Positions 41,087-51,799 of a stretch of DNA of 64,000 bases are shown here, in pieces; positions within the stretch are counted from its first letter, which is position 1; the number at the start of each line of letters is the position of its first letter. Origin of the DNA: Synanceia verrucosa (lineage: Eukaryota > Chordata > Actinopteri > Perciformes > Synanceiidae); assembly GCA_029721515.1 (NCBI GenBank), contig CM056559.1, forward strand, positions 2,233,001-2,297,000, in the 5' to 3' direction. The notes under the pieces were generated by a model. That model had not been told where the DNA came from and did no database searches. It saw nothing but the letters and a program-made list of their open reading frames with translations. The position numbers and the translations under genes were made by a program.

Positions 41087-44000
41087 ACAAACCAAGCAAA
41101 ATAGCTGGAACTGCTCAGATTGGAGGGGCCCCCTTGAGAAAGAGGGGTCACAGGGAGCGGGGTGGGACAACTACAGAAAAGAAAAAAAAAGTGAAAGAGG
41201 GGAAAAAAAAAAACATGGACGGAAGCAATCCCTCTGAATTCCATTGGCTGCATGAGTTGCTGTGGTCCTGTTGCACCGAGTGGCCGCCCTGCCCCCTTCG
41301 CTGCCTCCTTCCCACTCTGGAAACTATGACATTTATTATGGAGGGGAGGGGAGAACAGGGGAGGAGAGTCGGAGACGAGCGCTGGGATAAGGGAAGGAAG
41401 GGCTTATCGTAAATGAGAGCTGTGCACATCCTGGTACACAAATGCCGAACAGAAACTCTACAAGTGGAAATACATACAAGCTCAAAGCCTCCACGAGCTG
41501 TGGCTGTGAATTCCTCCCCACGCCCTTTATTTAACATGTGCTTCTCTTTGCACAGATGAAAGGACAAATATTGAATCTTCCATCAAACCCCTCATGTTTG
41601 TAGCTCGAATCCAAACAGATGTAAACAGAAGCCTGACATGAAAACAGAGGTGATGATTATCAGAGAGCCTGTGATAAAATCCACACAGAGAGCTTCAGGT
41701 CAGCGCTGCACTGTATTCAAAGAGCGCAGGGAACTGGTAAATAAGTTACCCAGAGCCGGTAATTCATCACCGCATTTTAAAACTAAAAGATAATCCATTT
41801 GCTCAACTCGGCCCGGGCCATATATGGCCGTCGCTTCCTGGCGGCGAAACATAAAACAAAACAATGTCATGGCAACTGTCGGGGCGGCTGGGGGCCACCA
41901 GTTGCTGTTAGGAATTGCTGATGATCTGTAACCTCCACAGTCACAACTGCTCGGTGTTGTCTTTACATGTCTCTGACACCATGGCGAGCTCAGCAGGACG
42001 GACACCACACCCTCCCCCAACCTCTACCCCGGGGCGGCGGACGCAGAGCAAACTGGCTGTGGGTTACGCCTCGTCCACGCTGAAGCAGTTCCTGCTGAAA
42101 ACAACGCTCACACTGCTGTTTTACACTTCACGACACGATACATATCGCGATACTTGGGTCACGATATGATACATTATTGCGATATATTGCAATATTTTAC
42201 ATAGATCACTGAGAAATTTAAAATGCAGGTTAAAATACAAGTTATATGTACATATTTATATAAGATAAGATAAGATAATCCTTTATTCGTCCCACAGATG
42301 GGGAAATTTGCAATATGTATGTACATATGTACACAGATTCATATATATATGTATAAATATTTATATATACAGTACATACATATATATTAGGGCTATCAAA
42401 ATTACCGCGTTAACGCAGATATTTACAATTGGCCCAAAACATGATTTTTTTTAGGGGGAAATTTATATTAAGAAATAAATAAAATAAAAAATAAATATTA
42501 TATCAGGGAAAAAAGTATCGCAATATCAATATTTTTTTCCGCCCCTACTGTTTTTTCTCATTTCTGAAAACTGTTGTCTGTTGTCCGATCAGACATGCCA
42601 AAACATTACGATGATGCTAAAGGTGACTCATTATCTCATCTTAACGAACCCTTTCCCAGCTGTTTCAAAGTACAGTTTGATGCACAGAAATATTTTTTAT
42701 TCTTTCACTATTTCTACATAACAAAAATATATTCATGTAAAAAATACATTTTATTCATCTAAGAATTGTACATTAAACATTTCATTTGCAATTAAAAACG
42801 TTCTTCGTTATTTAGTACATAATGTAAACATTTATTCTATTACTTATTCTATTATGCCTTTGCTGTTTTTTTTTTTTTTACAGTAGTTTGTTTGCGGGAT
42901 AAATAAAAACAAATTCTATTCTCTGAATTTATTTTCCATAAGTAAAACATTTTCTGATGAAGAACACTGCAAATAGAAAGCAGTGTATCTGCATCACTGT
43001 GGACATTGTGTATTAATTAGAAAACTTCTTCATGGGAAACTGACTTTAATGGCAGGTACTGCAGCTGTGGTTCAAACATGACCCGTTATCAAGCGCGTTG
43101 CCTCCAGTGTGCTGCTTTAATGGCTCTTTTTGTTTTGCTCAAGCTATCATCATGGTTGACTGTGGCTCAGCGGAGCACAGAGTTGGACTCTTGATCCACC
43201 CGGCACTTGACATCTCCTTGACTGATGGCCCAATTATGAAGGTGGCGTTTATTGTGCCAGCGTTATTTATAATGTGTCTTGCTGAGGAGGAGGGAGGGAG
43301 GGGCACCTTTGGCATAAAGGCTAAACTTGACTTTGCTTAAATGATTTGGCGTTCAGCTTCTTCTGTTTGTGCCGTTCACGTGGACGACTTATATTTATTT
43401 TTAACTCTATATATATACACACTAAGATCATTCAAGATGGAATTAAATGTACAGAAATTCAAGTGAGCTTCCTCACACAGACTTCGCCTGTTTACATCCA
43501 TGAAAACTGTGGTGTTCACATGCGGCTTTGAGGAGAATGTCCTCTCCAAAAATAAGTGTGCTCCATGGTTTAAAGCGCTCTGCTACCTGCCAAAACAGCA
43601 GATCAAAGCCGGAGTCCAGGTCAGATTGGCTGTTTATTCCACTGAAAGGATCTCTCTTCAAAGCCAGATGTCGAAAAGCTGCGTTACGCTGGTGTAAAAA
43701 AGGGAGTGAAGCATCGGGGGAGTGCAGTAATGATGAACAACACCCCACAGCTGAGTTGACAAGTGTTTAAAAAAGGGATCCTCAGGCCACGGCGGCTCCA
43801 CCCAGGGAGTAAATGCTTGGAAGGTGGTTGAAGCCGATGACTAAAGAGCGCACTGAGGGAGGCGAGATGTAATCAGGCCTCTAAGATGAGGATGACCACC
43901 TCCACTCTGGTTGACTGGGGATGCCTGGCTGCCTCTCTATCAGCAGGACATCATCAAGAGAGATTATTGGGGCAACCTCTGTGACCCCTTTGTGGCTTTA

Positions 44001-47000
44001 AGTTTCCCTTTGAAGGAGGGTTTGTATCATGCCACTTCCTAACGAAGCAACTAATTCTCAAAGAACCGGGCCGAGTGTGAATGTTTGTCTGCTGTTTATT
44101 TTCTAAGAATAATTCAAAAGTGTGATTTTAGACAGACACTTGAGAGATCAGTCAGTCCTAAAAAGTTTTTTTTGTTATTCTAACTTCTGCAGTAAAGTTA
44201 ACTGAACAATAATTCAAATGTATGCTTGCTACAACTGAGAGCACATATAGATATGTTTCTTTACTTTGTCATGAGCTGGTTGGAGCACTTTTAACCCCAC
44301 CTGAGCCAGTCCACCTCTCAGACACTGCAGATCTCTGTGGAGATGCCCTCAGTGACAGTGGAGGCATTGATGTCTGGGACAGAGGTGTTACATCAAGACT
44401 TCGGTAAACACTAGGCTGACTTTCTCACAGTCCCATTTGTGTACCGAGCTGACAGGCCCCAGTTGAACAGGAAGGCCCTTGTCTGTGTGTGGTCAATAAA
44501 CCAAAAGTTTGTCAAACACAAAGTTGCTCCAAATGAGGGCTTCCAGCTCGCTCTTCCCAGCACCATTTGTGACTCAGCGAGTGGCCTCACTTCACAACAG
44601 CTTGGTTTGAAATCCAATTTGCCAACTTATCACATCAAGCTTCAAGCAGAGCTGAAGTAAAGGAGATAACAGTTGATACTGGGAGTATTTTGGCTCTGAT
44701 GTTTACATAAGATGCTGAGAGTGAGAGCAGTGTTTGCCAAGAAATACAACTGAAATCCATTTCAGACAGATAGAACATGCCATTAACTAACATGGTGCAT
44801 GAAAAAATGTATTTTTCAGTTTGCAAACAAAGGAAAATAAAAGAATGCTCTTTCTTGATATTAATATGAGGCATGCTCATCTGCTGGAGCGTGACCTCAC
44901 AGTCCAAATCAGCAGCAAACAGATCCAGACGATGATCTTTCCTGCTCTCTTTGACTTGTATTTAGTGCAACAGATGTTCAGGAAACCCCACATATAGTTC
45001 ACAATGAAGCTCTATCTGTGTCTGTGTAGCCTTCCTGGTTAACTGGGAGCGTGAAGCCAGAAAACAAATTAGTATTAGCCTATAACAGACTGTGAAGTGA
45101 ACAAATCAGGTGAATAATTTGATCATTTACAATCACAGTTAAGTGAAATTTGGAAAGTCAGCCACTCAGCTATCCTGATTGTGGGAAACCAGGCTCATCA
45201 AAACAGTTTAAAGTCCAAATGGGAAAAGACAAAAGTGTCCGTCAACACATGGCTCTACCTGCCCCTCAGGGCACACAATAGCTGCTCCCCCAAAGCTTTC
45301 CTCCGCTCAGGGCTGACTTCCCACGGACTAAAAGCTCATTCAAAGCTGCATTTAATAAGCGGCCGGAACCAGTGATTACCCCTCCTGGTTTACCGGTGTG
45401 TCTAAATTAGAAACCTTCATTAGTTTATGACCCAGCCCTGGAGACCGGCCCTACCCCCCATCCCAGCACCAAGCAAGGTGACCCAACCTCCCTGCCCCTG
45501 CTGTCATAAATCAAAGGCCACAGCAAACTGCTGGAAGAAAGAGGAGGAAAGGTCAACAGACTTTGTTGACACTCTCCCAGTCCTCTCCCAGCTTAAGCTT
45601 TCTGTTATTTATGTAACAATCAACAAAAAAATACAGATTTTAGCTGGAGGCTGCTCATATCTGACTCCTATTTCCATCAGGGTCACAACCAACTATTTAA
45701 ATCATTAAACTGCTGATCGTTTTAATATTGATATTTTTTAAATCCTCAGAATTGAGAAGCTTCATCCATCTTTATACATGACATTACTGAAGTTACACAT
45801 TCATAAGTGCTCATTTTAATTTTCTGAGGACAGAATAATCACAGCATTTATCAGAAAGCTGCTGATCACTTATTAACAACTCCAGCTGATGTGAAGAACA
45901 CAGTGAAACTGGAAAGAAAGCCACCGCCCTCTCTTGCCGCCATCTTTAAAACTTCATGTCAACCATTTGTCTATTTTGGGAAGGCTCACATGAGTCTCAA
46001 CAGGCCTGTGGTCTGAATAAAGATCACTGTTTCAGTGCCGGGACAAAGGGGGGGCCGGGGTTTCTCCTGGCCCCTCTTCCAGTCATCTCCACATGGCTGC
46101 CATTTAACTCCATTGACACAAAAGAGGCACCATCACAGCTCTACGGCTCCATTCATCCCAAAGCGGAGCCTGGCTTTAAAAGGGAGCGGGACGACGGCGG
46201 CGGTGCTGCTCTGACTCACCCCCCCCCCCACCCCCAACTGTATGAGCCTATGGTGGACTAGTAAACAACAGAGATTATTCCAAATAAAAAACTTTCCCTC
46301 TGCACTGGTTTCTCTCTAAGGACAACAGCGGTCACCTGAGTGAAATGTGAACCCCCCCCCCCTCCCTCCGCCGGGCTCTGCTAGCTGGTGACAGCCTCCC
46401 CACCCCCACCCGTCCATCCACCCACTCTCTCTCTTTGCTTCACTCCTTCTGCAACACATCTCATCTCAGGCAGACAACTCCTGGTTATAAATAGGGGAGT
46501 GTCTTTTCCAGCAGCTCTGCTGAGGCCGCCTGTATTCCAGATCAAATATCTGCACTTTGATGCGCCGCGTATGGAAGCTGTCTCCTGGAGTTTTCCTCGC
46601 TTTGTGCTACACTTATAGCCGTAAAACAACCAGCTCTGAGCACAGGGATGCAACTGTTTTTACGAAGCCAAGGAAGGCAGGATGATGTGATTTTAGAATA
46701 AGTTTTTTTTGTCTGCTGACAGACGTTACAAACCTAAATTGTGAAAACGTGGTTACAATGATCAATCGATCGATGAGTCAGAGACACAAACTGTTTTTGA
46801 TGCAATCCTGTTTTTTCCCGTATAAAAAGCAGAAGAAGAGGAGCAAATTAAACATTGCAAATACGTCAGTTTTTTTCAAAATGAATACAAACCATCAAAA
46901 CTTGAGAGAACAACAAACTTTTGAAAGTCATAAAAGTGAAACTCTTCCCCTCTGTGTCTGGAGGCACATTAGATCAGTCAGTTTCTAAATCAGTGCAGTG

Positions 47001-49583
47001 AACCTCAGAGAATAGTGGGCTCTCTCTCTCTCACCCCACCCCACACCCCCAAGTCTTTTTGTACAATTTTAGAAGAGCCTCCTCTGAACGGCACAGATGT
47101 TCTCCAGATGTGCAACCTTAAAACATCTGGTACTGAAGGCTCTCCTTGGATTGGAGTAAATTTGAGGCTACGGTGTTTGTTCAGAGAGTAATATTTCCTA
47201 GGACAGACAACGCGTTGCCTTTGAGCGGAGTGAGAATTATGACTATCAAAGTCAGATGATCTCTAAAAACATGAGCTGCAGAGGGTTTCATAAACTGTGG
47301 ACGCTGCCACAAACAGCAGATTATTTTAACAGAAATTATTGACGAGGACGGCACTTCTATCAATAATTCAACCCATCTTCTGGCAGAACTACAGAGAATA
47401 AAGTGAAATACATATGATACTAATAAAGAATAAAACGCCAGCCCAACAATCCAACATGGTCCTGATGAACTGTGCTGTTTGAAAAGTTAGCTTTGGATCA
47501 TGAATGTGGAGGAGTTGTGCACAGATGAGCGTGTCCTCTGCTGTCTGGGGCGGCTACAACCAGCCATTGTTTCTACTGAAACCTGAGCCCAAGAAAAGGA
47601 GCACTACTTACAGCAGCAGTCCCTCAAAAGACTTCTCTCTTGTTTGCAGAGGCCGCCAAATTCAATAACCTACAATTCAGCTATTGCAATTGTCTCCTTT
47701 TGAGCACACTGGCCACCATTGTGCACGGCAGCACATTTGCAAATTATTGTCAGCATAATGTACACTGAACAGAGCTGCACTGGACCGGTCTTGGCCATTA
47801 TTGCGAGCTAAAATGTTGCACTCTGAATCTTTGCAGATACTCCAGTATTATTTTTAATGTGCACGCTTTACGCTAACGACCGATGATGTTGTTTGTTTGT
47901 TTCGAACCTGTTGAACCTGTGATATAAGACAGCAGATTTCCCCACACTCACATAGTTAGAGAAGGTGCTCATTACTGTCATAGATTAATTTGAAAGCTGT
48001 CCATCATATAGGCTTCATCAGGAAGTAATGTGGTGCCAGGAGGACATAGAGATGCCTAAAGGGCTGAGGTACATTGATGACTATGTGACTATACATTAAT
48101 AAATGTGAACAATCCAGGTGTGGACACTTGTTGCCAGCATACTCACTTGAGGAAGTATCTCTGGCCAGAGGCAGTCTTGGCCATCTCCCACCCCGGGGGC
48201 AGCGGCACGTCATCAGGAATCTCATATGAAGACTGGCGGAGATGTTGAGGGGAAGGTGGAGGCATGCCAGCCAGAGAGCCACCAGTAACAGCTCCCAGCT
48301 GCAGGGAGGCCGGAGACGAGTGTGCACGGACGTGGTGAGGTGTGAGGACGCCGCCGCTCCCAGCATCAGTGCTGGCCTGTGATGAGGAGCAGGATAAATA
48401 CATGCATGAGTTCATCTTATTGTTAAGAAGCAAAACTAGTGTTGGAATATGTTCATGGCAAAGATAGCACCACAAAGCCATGGATTAATGAAGAATTTTT
48501 TTCATTTTGAATGGTGTATCTGAGGCCAGTTCACAGAGTTTTTGTCTCCATGAATTAGTCTGATTTCAGTCACTTCTCATAAATCACCACACATGTGTTT
48601 TAGTGAGTTCTTTTAATCCTTTCTTGAGCATGTGTTGGCAGGTTTGAGGGTTGTTTGAGGATGAGAGGACCTGAGGCCTGGTCGGACTGAAAGAGGAGCG
48701 CAGACTCTGACGCATGCGCACTGGAGACTTAACTACAGCGACCACAGGCAACAGTTGTGTTGGGGGGGGGGGGAAAAGAGTAAACAGTACGAACTCAACC
48801 ATCAATTAATTTCTTGATTGCGAATCATCTCGATCGTAAAAAAAACTCTCTTGGAGCTTCCATGTGAGTATTTCCACATGACTGCTCTCCTATTAACGCA
48901 CAGCCAGGCACCTCAGCAAGACATTTGCACATAAGTATAAGTTAAATACCGTATATGTTCAGCCAGTCTGACAACTCACTCACAGTGTAATAATACTGTC
49001 ATAGCATTTATCTCAATAAGGTCTGCCGCTAAGGACAAACAAACAGGGACACTTTGGTCACTGTCTAACTTTTACGCACAGGCCCCGCGGGGCTTTTCTT
49101 TGCACTGATTTAATTTTAATAAACTACAACTTATTTGGAGATCCAAATGTACTGCAATCAAACGCGTTAAAGAGTCTAAGGTAAATACAACTAAATACAA
49201 GTGGCTACAGTTTGGGATGTGACTACAAAGAGCCTCTGAAGGCGCACTGGTGATATCCAGAGTAACTCCTCAGTGACTGTAGGCTACCAGTCACGTACTG
49301 TGGGCCTGATCCTCCACAGGATGGGCCTGGCTGCAGTCGTGATTTCTGGGAAGGGGGCAGAGGAGAGACAGGGCGGGCTTACTTGTCTGGAATGGGACTT
49401 TGGTTCAGGGGGTTTGAAGAAGGAGTCTGGCAGCTTCCTCATCCTCATGGGCACGGAAGGGGGCACGATAGTGTTTTTCGGGTTCATCACGGCGTTAAAA
49501 AGAGCCTCCAGGTCGGTCTCAGAGTCGCCCCGTACATGGACGACTTGCTGTCCGGCAGGAGGGTTGTGCTGGCTCGGATCCAT
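27554..49583 (-). CDS. yap1: yap1, transcriptional coactivator YAP1 (complete, 8 coding exons joined)
   Basis: Joined exons are 49583-49383, 48376-48147, 39853-39735, 37811-37698, 32373-32216, 30013-29886, 28850-28738 and 27789-27554, all minus. They total 1,299 nt, or 432 codons plus stop, with every junction in phase. YAP1 is the nuclear effector of the Hippo pathway; it binds TEAD factors and is held in the cytoplasm by 14-3-3 after LATS phosphorylation. Visible features: TEAD-binding region about 12-67 (LEALF 25-29, LPDSFF 51-56); LATS HxRxxS sites at S21, S69, S87, S117 and S326; WW1 (W130, W152, P155); WW2 (W190, W212, P215); coiled coil about 252-270; phosphodegron DSGLS 328-332; PDZ ligand LTWL at the end. 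The start ATG has a strong context (A at -3, G at +4). The proline/glutamine-rich N-terminus of mammalian YAP1 is absent, so the protein is shorter than the human one (about 504). Confidence 0.97.
27998..28675. mobile_element. Degenerate non-autonomous hAT-like element in yap1 intron 7
   Basis: The left end reads TGTTGGGCAGTAACGCG and the right end, reverse complemented, CAGTGTTGTGCTAGTTACTG. Both ends also carry AGTAACGCGTTA. This end sequence is common in fish hAT MITEs. The ends match imperfectly, I see no clear 8-bp target duplication and there is no transposase frame, so it is an old copy. Confidence 0.6.
28738..28850 (-). CDS. yap1: yap1 exon 7: phosphodegron
   Basis: 113 nt. Acceptor TCTCAG|CGGG; donor GACACAG|GTGAGC. 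Encodes [20 protein letters not shown] and then VPRTPDDFLNSVDEMDTG. HSRDES is the LATS site that primes the DSGLS degron read by beta-TrCP in mammals. Confidence 0.96.
28851..29885. other. yap1 intron 6
   Basis: About 1.0 kb between exons 6 and 7. Ordinary complexity; no repeat or nested gene recognised. Confidence 0.6.
29886..30013 (-). CDS. yap1: yap1 exon 6: transactivation region, first part
   Basis: 128 nt. Acceptor CCCACAG|GAG; donor CAACAG|GTTGGT. Encodes ELAIRNQLPTSMDQDGG and continues to NSSDPFLN. It has no counterpart of the 16-residue insertion of human gamma and delta isoforms. Confidence 0.95.
30014..32215. other. yap1 intron 5
   Basis: About 2.2 kb. Holds one TTAA-ended MITE (see 31,120-31,538). 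The remainder has short chance frames only. Confidence 0.6.
31120..31538 (+). mobile_element. MITE with TTAA ends, copy 1 (piggyBac-like)
   Basis: Begins TTAACTCTTTGAGTGC and ends GGAACTCAATGAGTCAA, imperfect inverted ends. The interior (GGGGCTTCTGGGAGATGTAG, CAGGAAGTGGAGACGATCGA) matches the copy at 36,326-36,747 closely. TTAA at the termini suggests piggyBac-type mobilisation; the superfamily is inferred. No coding capacity. Confidence 0.65.
32216..32373 (-). CDS. yap1: yap1 exon 5: coiled coil
   Basis: 158 nt. Acceptor CTTTAG|CCCTG; donor CACAG|GTCAGC. Encodes ALNQQRITQSAPVKQ, a short glycine-rich linker, then MRLQQIEKERLRLKQQELLR, the coiled coil, ending QRPQ. Confidence 0.96.
33899..34262 (+). 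mobile_element. TATCG-rich MITE, copy 1
   Basis: Starts GGGGTGGGAAAAAATATA and ends in ATCGTATCGTGACTCAAATA. The middle contains CCACGTTAACGCAGTAACTT followed by CA and TA microsatellites. It matches, in reverse orientation, the element at about 42,127-42,548. Family name not assigned. Confidence 0.6.
34102..34165. repeat. CA and TA microsatellites
   Basis: About 13 CA repeats (34,102-34,128) followed after a short gap by about 13 TA repeats (34,139-34,164), inside the TATCG-type MITE. Confidence 0.9.
36326..36747 (+). mobile_element. MITE with TTAA ends, copy 2 (piggyBac-like)
   Basis: Same orientation as the copy 5.2 kb to the left. The right end reads GGCACTCAGTGAGTTAA; the left end is ATAACTCTCTGAGTGCC, so one TTAA has mutated. 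It keeps about 35 bp (near 36,519-36,553) that copy 1 lacks. Confidence 0.65.
37698..37811 (-). CDS. yap1: yap1 exon 4: WW2 domain
   Basis: 114 nt encoding GPLPEGWEQAITSEGEIYYI and NHKNKTTSWLDPRLDPRF. Acceptor CGTCAG|GT; donor TTTG|GTGAGT. Both boundaries are phase 1 and the length is divisible by three, so skipping keeps the frame. This agrees with the known one-WW and two-WW isoforms of YAP1. Confidence 0.97.
37812..39734. other. yap1 intron 3
   Basis: About 1.9 kb, AT-rich. No repeat family or gene recognised. Confidence 0.5.
39735..39853 (-). CDS. yap1: yap1 exon 3: end of WW1 and linker
   Basis: Completes N144 and runs to the first base of G184. Acceptor CTTGCAG|C; donor CAGTG|GTATGT. 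Encodes NHIDQTTTWQDPRKALLQMN, with the second tryptophan and the proline of WW1, then a short linker ending MNPASG. Confidence 0.97.
40200..40380. promoter_or_regulatory. Possible intronic enhancer with G-run cluster
   Basis: Starts about 350 bp upstream of yap1 exon 3. Facing ATTGT (40,211) and ACAAT (40,224) resemble a paired SOX site. Six G-runs fall in 40,262-40,296 (3, 3, 7, 3, 6 and 4 G), a strong G-quadruplex pattern on the plus strand. GATAATTAG and TTGATTAAG homeodomain-like motifs follow. Conservation cannot be tested here. Confidence 0.3.
41051..41085 (+). repeat. CA microsatellite
   Basis: About 17 CA units, in yap1 intron 2. Confidence 0.95.
41818..41827. promoter_or_regulatory. 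Perfect CArG box (SRF site) in yap1 intron 2
   Basis: CCATATATGG fits CC(A/T)6GG exactly and lies in a repeat-free block of about 300 bp. Function is inferred. Confidence 0.3.
42127..42548 (-). mobile_element. TATCG-rich MITE, copy 2, with LINE-tail-like insertion
   Basis: Reverse orientation relative to copy 1: it starts CACGACACGATACATATCGC and ends ATATTTTTTTCCGCCCCTAC. It contains ACCGCGTTAACGCAGATA, matching the middle of copy 1. At about 42,260-42,312, GATAAGATAAGATAATCC followed by TTTATTCGTCCCACAGATGG resembles a fish LINE 3' tail. Confidence 0.6.
46485..46494. promoter_or_regulatory. MEF2-like site in yap1 intron 2
   Basis: TTATAAATAG fits YTAWWWWTAR, in a repeat-free stretch. Weak evidence alone. 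Confidence 0.2.
48147..48376 (-). CDS. yap1: yap1 exon 2: 14-3-3 site and start of WW1
   Basis: Residues 68-143 plus two bases of N144. Acceptor CACAG|GCC; donor CTCAA|GTGAGT. Contains HVRAHSS (the S127-equivalent 14-3-3 site, here S87), HLRQSS, and the first half of WW1 (LPPGWEMAKTASGQRYFL). The HSRQAS site spans the exon 1/2 junction. Confidence 0.97.
48377..49382. other. yap1 intron 1
   Basis: About 1.0 kb, with a G-run near 48,762-48,773. No repeat family or gene recognised. Confidence 0.6.
49383..49583 (-). CDS. yap1: yap1 exon 1: TEAD-binding region
   Basis: Residues 1-67, starting MDPSQHNPPAG and ending SHSRQ before donor CAA|GTAAGC. It encodes the LATS site HVRGDS, the alpha-helix with LEALF and the omega-loop KLPDSFFKPPEPKSHSRQ that contact TEAD. 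Confidence 0.97.
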
Positions 49584-50170
49584 TGTCCCAAAACACTCTG
49601 CGAACTTTATGCGGCCGAAAATGTCGCGTTCAGAAAAGTCTCAAGAAGAAGTTTGCGTCAATCACAAACTTTGTGTTTTTTTTTTCTTCCACACAGCAGT
49701 AAATCTCGACGACAGTCAGTAAAAGTTATTCCGAGTCATTCTAAAAGTTTAACAGTCGACTAGTTTATGTTCTTCCAAAGTGTGTTAGCTGTCGAAATCT
49801 GCAGAGAAAGACTGCGCTTTCCTGGTGTTTCCTGCTGGCATACTGGATGTAACAAAGCGCATATCTGGATCTGTGTTGTCGGCCGCAACTTTTCCAAAAC
49901 AAAAAAAAGCAGACGCGGCCACAAAACTGAAAAAAACAGCAAGAAGAGAAGCTGGAAGAGTCAAAGTTGAGCTGCGCTTCAGCCCAGGTGAAGCTCTGAC
50001 TGAATACTATCACCAGAAAGATTCATAGTCCGTACGACAAATCTCCGCAGCTCACTTTCTGGAAAAACTTTTGCTCCAGTCGGTCTAAACTTTGGGCAGG
50101 ACATCAAACTTTATGACTCATGGGATGTTGCTCCAGAGGCGGAGCTTGGCTTTAATTGGGACAAGAGTCT
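49584..50170 (-). promoter_or_regulatory. Probable yap1 5' UTR and promoter
   Basis: CpG-containing sequence upstream of the yap1 ATG. An AP-1 consensus TGACTCA lies at 50,114-50,120 and an inverted CCAAT box at about 50,155-50,159. If transcription starts near 50,100, the leader is about 500 nt and contains upstream ATGs, including one at 50,013 opening an 82-codon frame. The start site is inferred. Confidence 0.45.
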
Positions 50171-51797
50171 TTAAAGGTACAGTCAGTGTGGCCCTGCAGC
50201 CCGGGGGGCCCTCCGTGCGCCTCCGTGCCAAAACATAAACTTCCATTGACTTATACCAAAAAGACCCAAATATTTAAATGTGAAAATCCCCTCAACAGGA
50301 CAGGATTCCGCCTTCATCTGATTTTCCTTATTCAATAATCTATCACTGGAACATTAATTATTACACATCAATTAGATAATCTGGACATTAACTACTTAAT
50401 TTAAGTGTTCCTTATTTTGTTTTCTTGAATACAACAAGGACCCCTTATGAATTACGACTGAGCAAGACTGCAAAGCAAATAGAGAAATACAAGAATTATG
50501 CATGTTTCATAATTCATTCAGCTAAACTAACATCACTTTTTTAAGGAGAACATTTGTATGCAGAAGCAACATGAAAACACATAACTAAGCAAAAAGTTTG
50601 TGTAAAAGTTTTTAGAGCTCTTAAAAATTCTTACATTTATCCTACTTTTTAAATGTGTCCTTAATTTAGAAGATACATTACAAATATTATATATTTTGGC
50701 TGTGGATTATTATTTTACAACTCAATGATGTTGACAATAATTCACACCCTCTCTCTCTCGCTCTCTCTTAATGGTACTTTTTTTTTTTTTTTACAGTGCT
50801 CATGAAAAGTAGATCCATGCAGTTCCCACAATTGTTATGCTAATGAGGCCCCTCTTCCATTGAGAAATCATTTTGTCAAGATCCACTCTCTTTGGATACT
50901 GAGGCTCTGTTTCAACTCTTTTTCCCATCCATCCACTGAATGAATGATTATGGAGCCCTATTAAATACCCGCAGACACTGTAAAGCCCCAATGAAGAGAT
51001 TATTAAAGAGTTTTGCTCTGCCAGTCACACGTTCCTCAACAGATGCACGTCTCAAATTTGATTTCTCCACATGCGATTGATTGAACTAGCATTTAAAGTA
51101 AGTTATTTCACTTTGAAATATCTAAAATGTGCAAAACTAAAATTAAAATAGCAGCATGCAACATTATAGTATTGTATTATAGTATCCCTCATTGTACTTT
51201 CAACATGCTTCAGTAATCATTCCACTTTTGTACATATTCACAGAAGTTTGTCTAATTTGATGGCACATTAAAGGATTATTGCGTTGCTTAATGATTGTGC
51301 CACATATCCTGATGCATGAATGACACATTCTGTGCACACATGCTGTCAGTCAAGAGATGTCCATTGTCTGGGAGAAAGTGGTCATTTTCACATCATTGTA
51401 ACGCACTCAGACACATTAAAGAGATGGACTGCAGTGTCCCAGCAGCCCTGAGGAGACCACCCACCCTGCAGGGTTTGGTCAACATCTCCTCATCCCTCTG
51501 AGGCGGCTCGCTCTCTCTGGGGTTTGCTTGGATCCTGCAGGATATTACCAGAAAACATTTGGGTTTCTGGGATCTATTTCACTGAATGTATCTGAGGTCC
51601 TGAAAGGCAGGGCAGCTGCAACAGTCTGCATGTTTAAAGCACTTTGGTGTGCTGTTATTATCGGATATAATGACGCACAGTGTTGCTACAAGCAGCTGGG
51701 CAGATGGGAGCTTGAGTGCCCCCTACAGTCTTCAATGGGCATAGATCACAACACACAAACAGTGGAAAGCATGCAATATAATAATAATGACTATATA
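50171..51797. other. Intergenic DNA upstream of yap1
   Basis: No exon recognised. About 50,810-51,060 and 51,230-51,440 are repeat-free and CNE-like; the first contains the octamer ATGCTAAT at 50,837-50,844. A short CT-rich stretch and oligo-T run lie at 50,749-50,794. Confidence 0.45.
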
Positions 51798-51799
51798 TA

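Larger units (their letters stand above)
39854..48146. other. yap1 intron 2
   Basis: About 8.3 kb, the largest yap1 intron. It holds a CA microsatellite (41,051-41,085), a TATCG-type MITE with a LINE-tail-like insertion (42,127-42,548), several C-rich or G-rich runs, and repeat-free blocks with transcription-factor-like motifs (near 40,200-40,380, 41,640-41,930, 43,880-44,010, 44,410-44,660 and 46,480-46,600). No internal exon was found. Confidence 0.55.

Noticed and set aside
40963..41412. 149-codon plus-strand frame in yap1 intron 2
   Set aside because: It runs through a CA microsatellite (a run of TH) and poly-A/G tracts.
49273..49763. 149- and 126-codon plus-strand frames over yap1 exon 1
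   Set aside because: Shadows of the yap1 coding exon and its 5' leader on the other strand.
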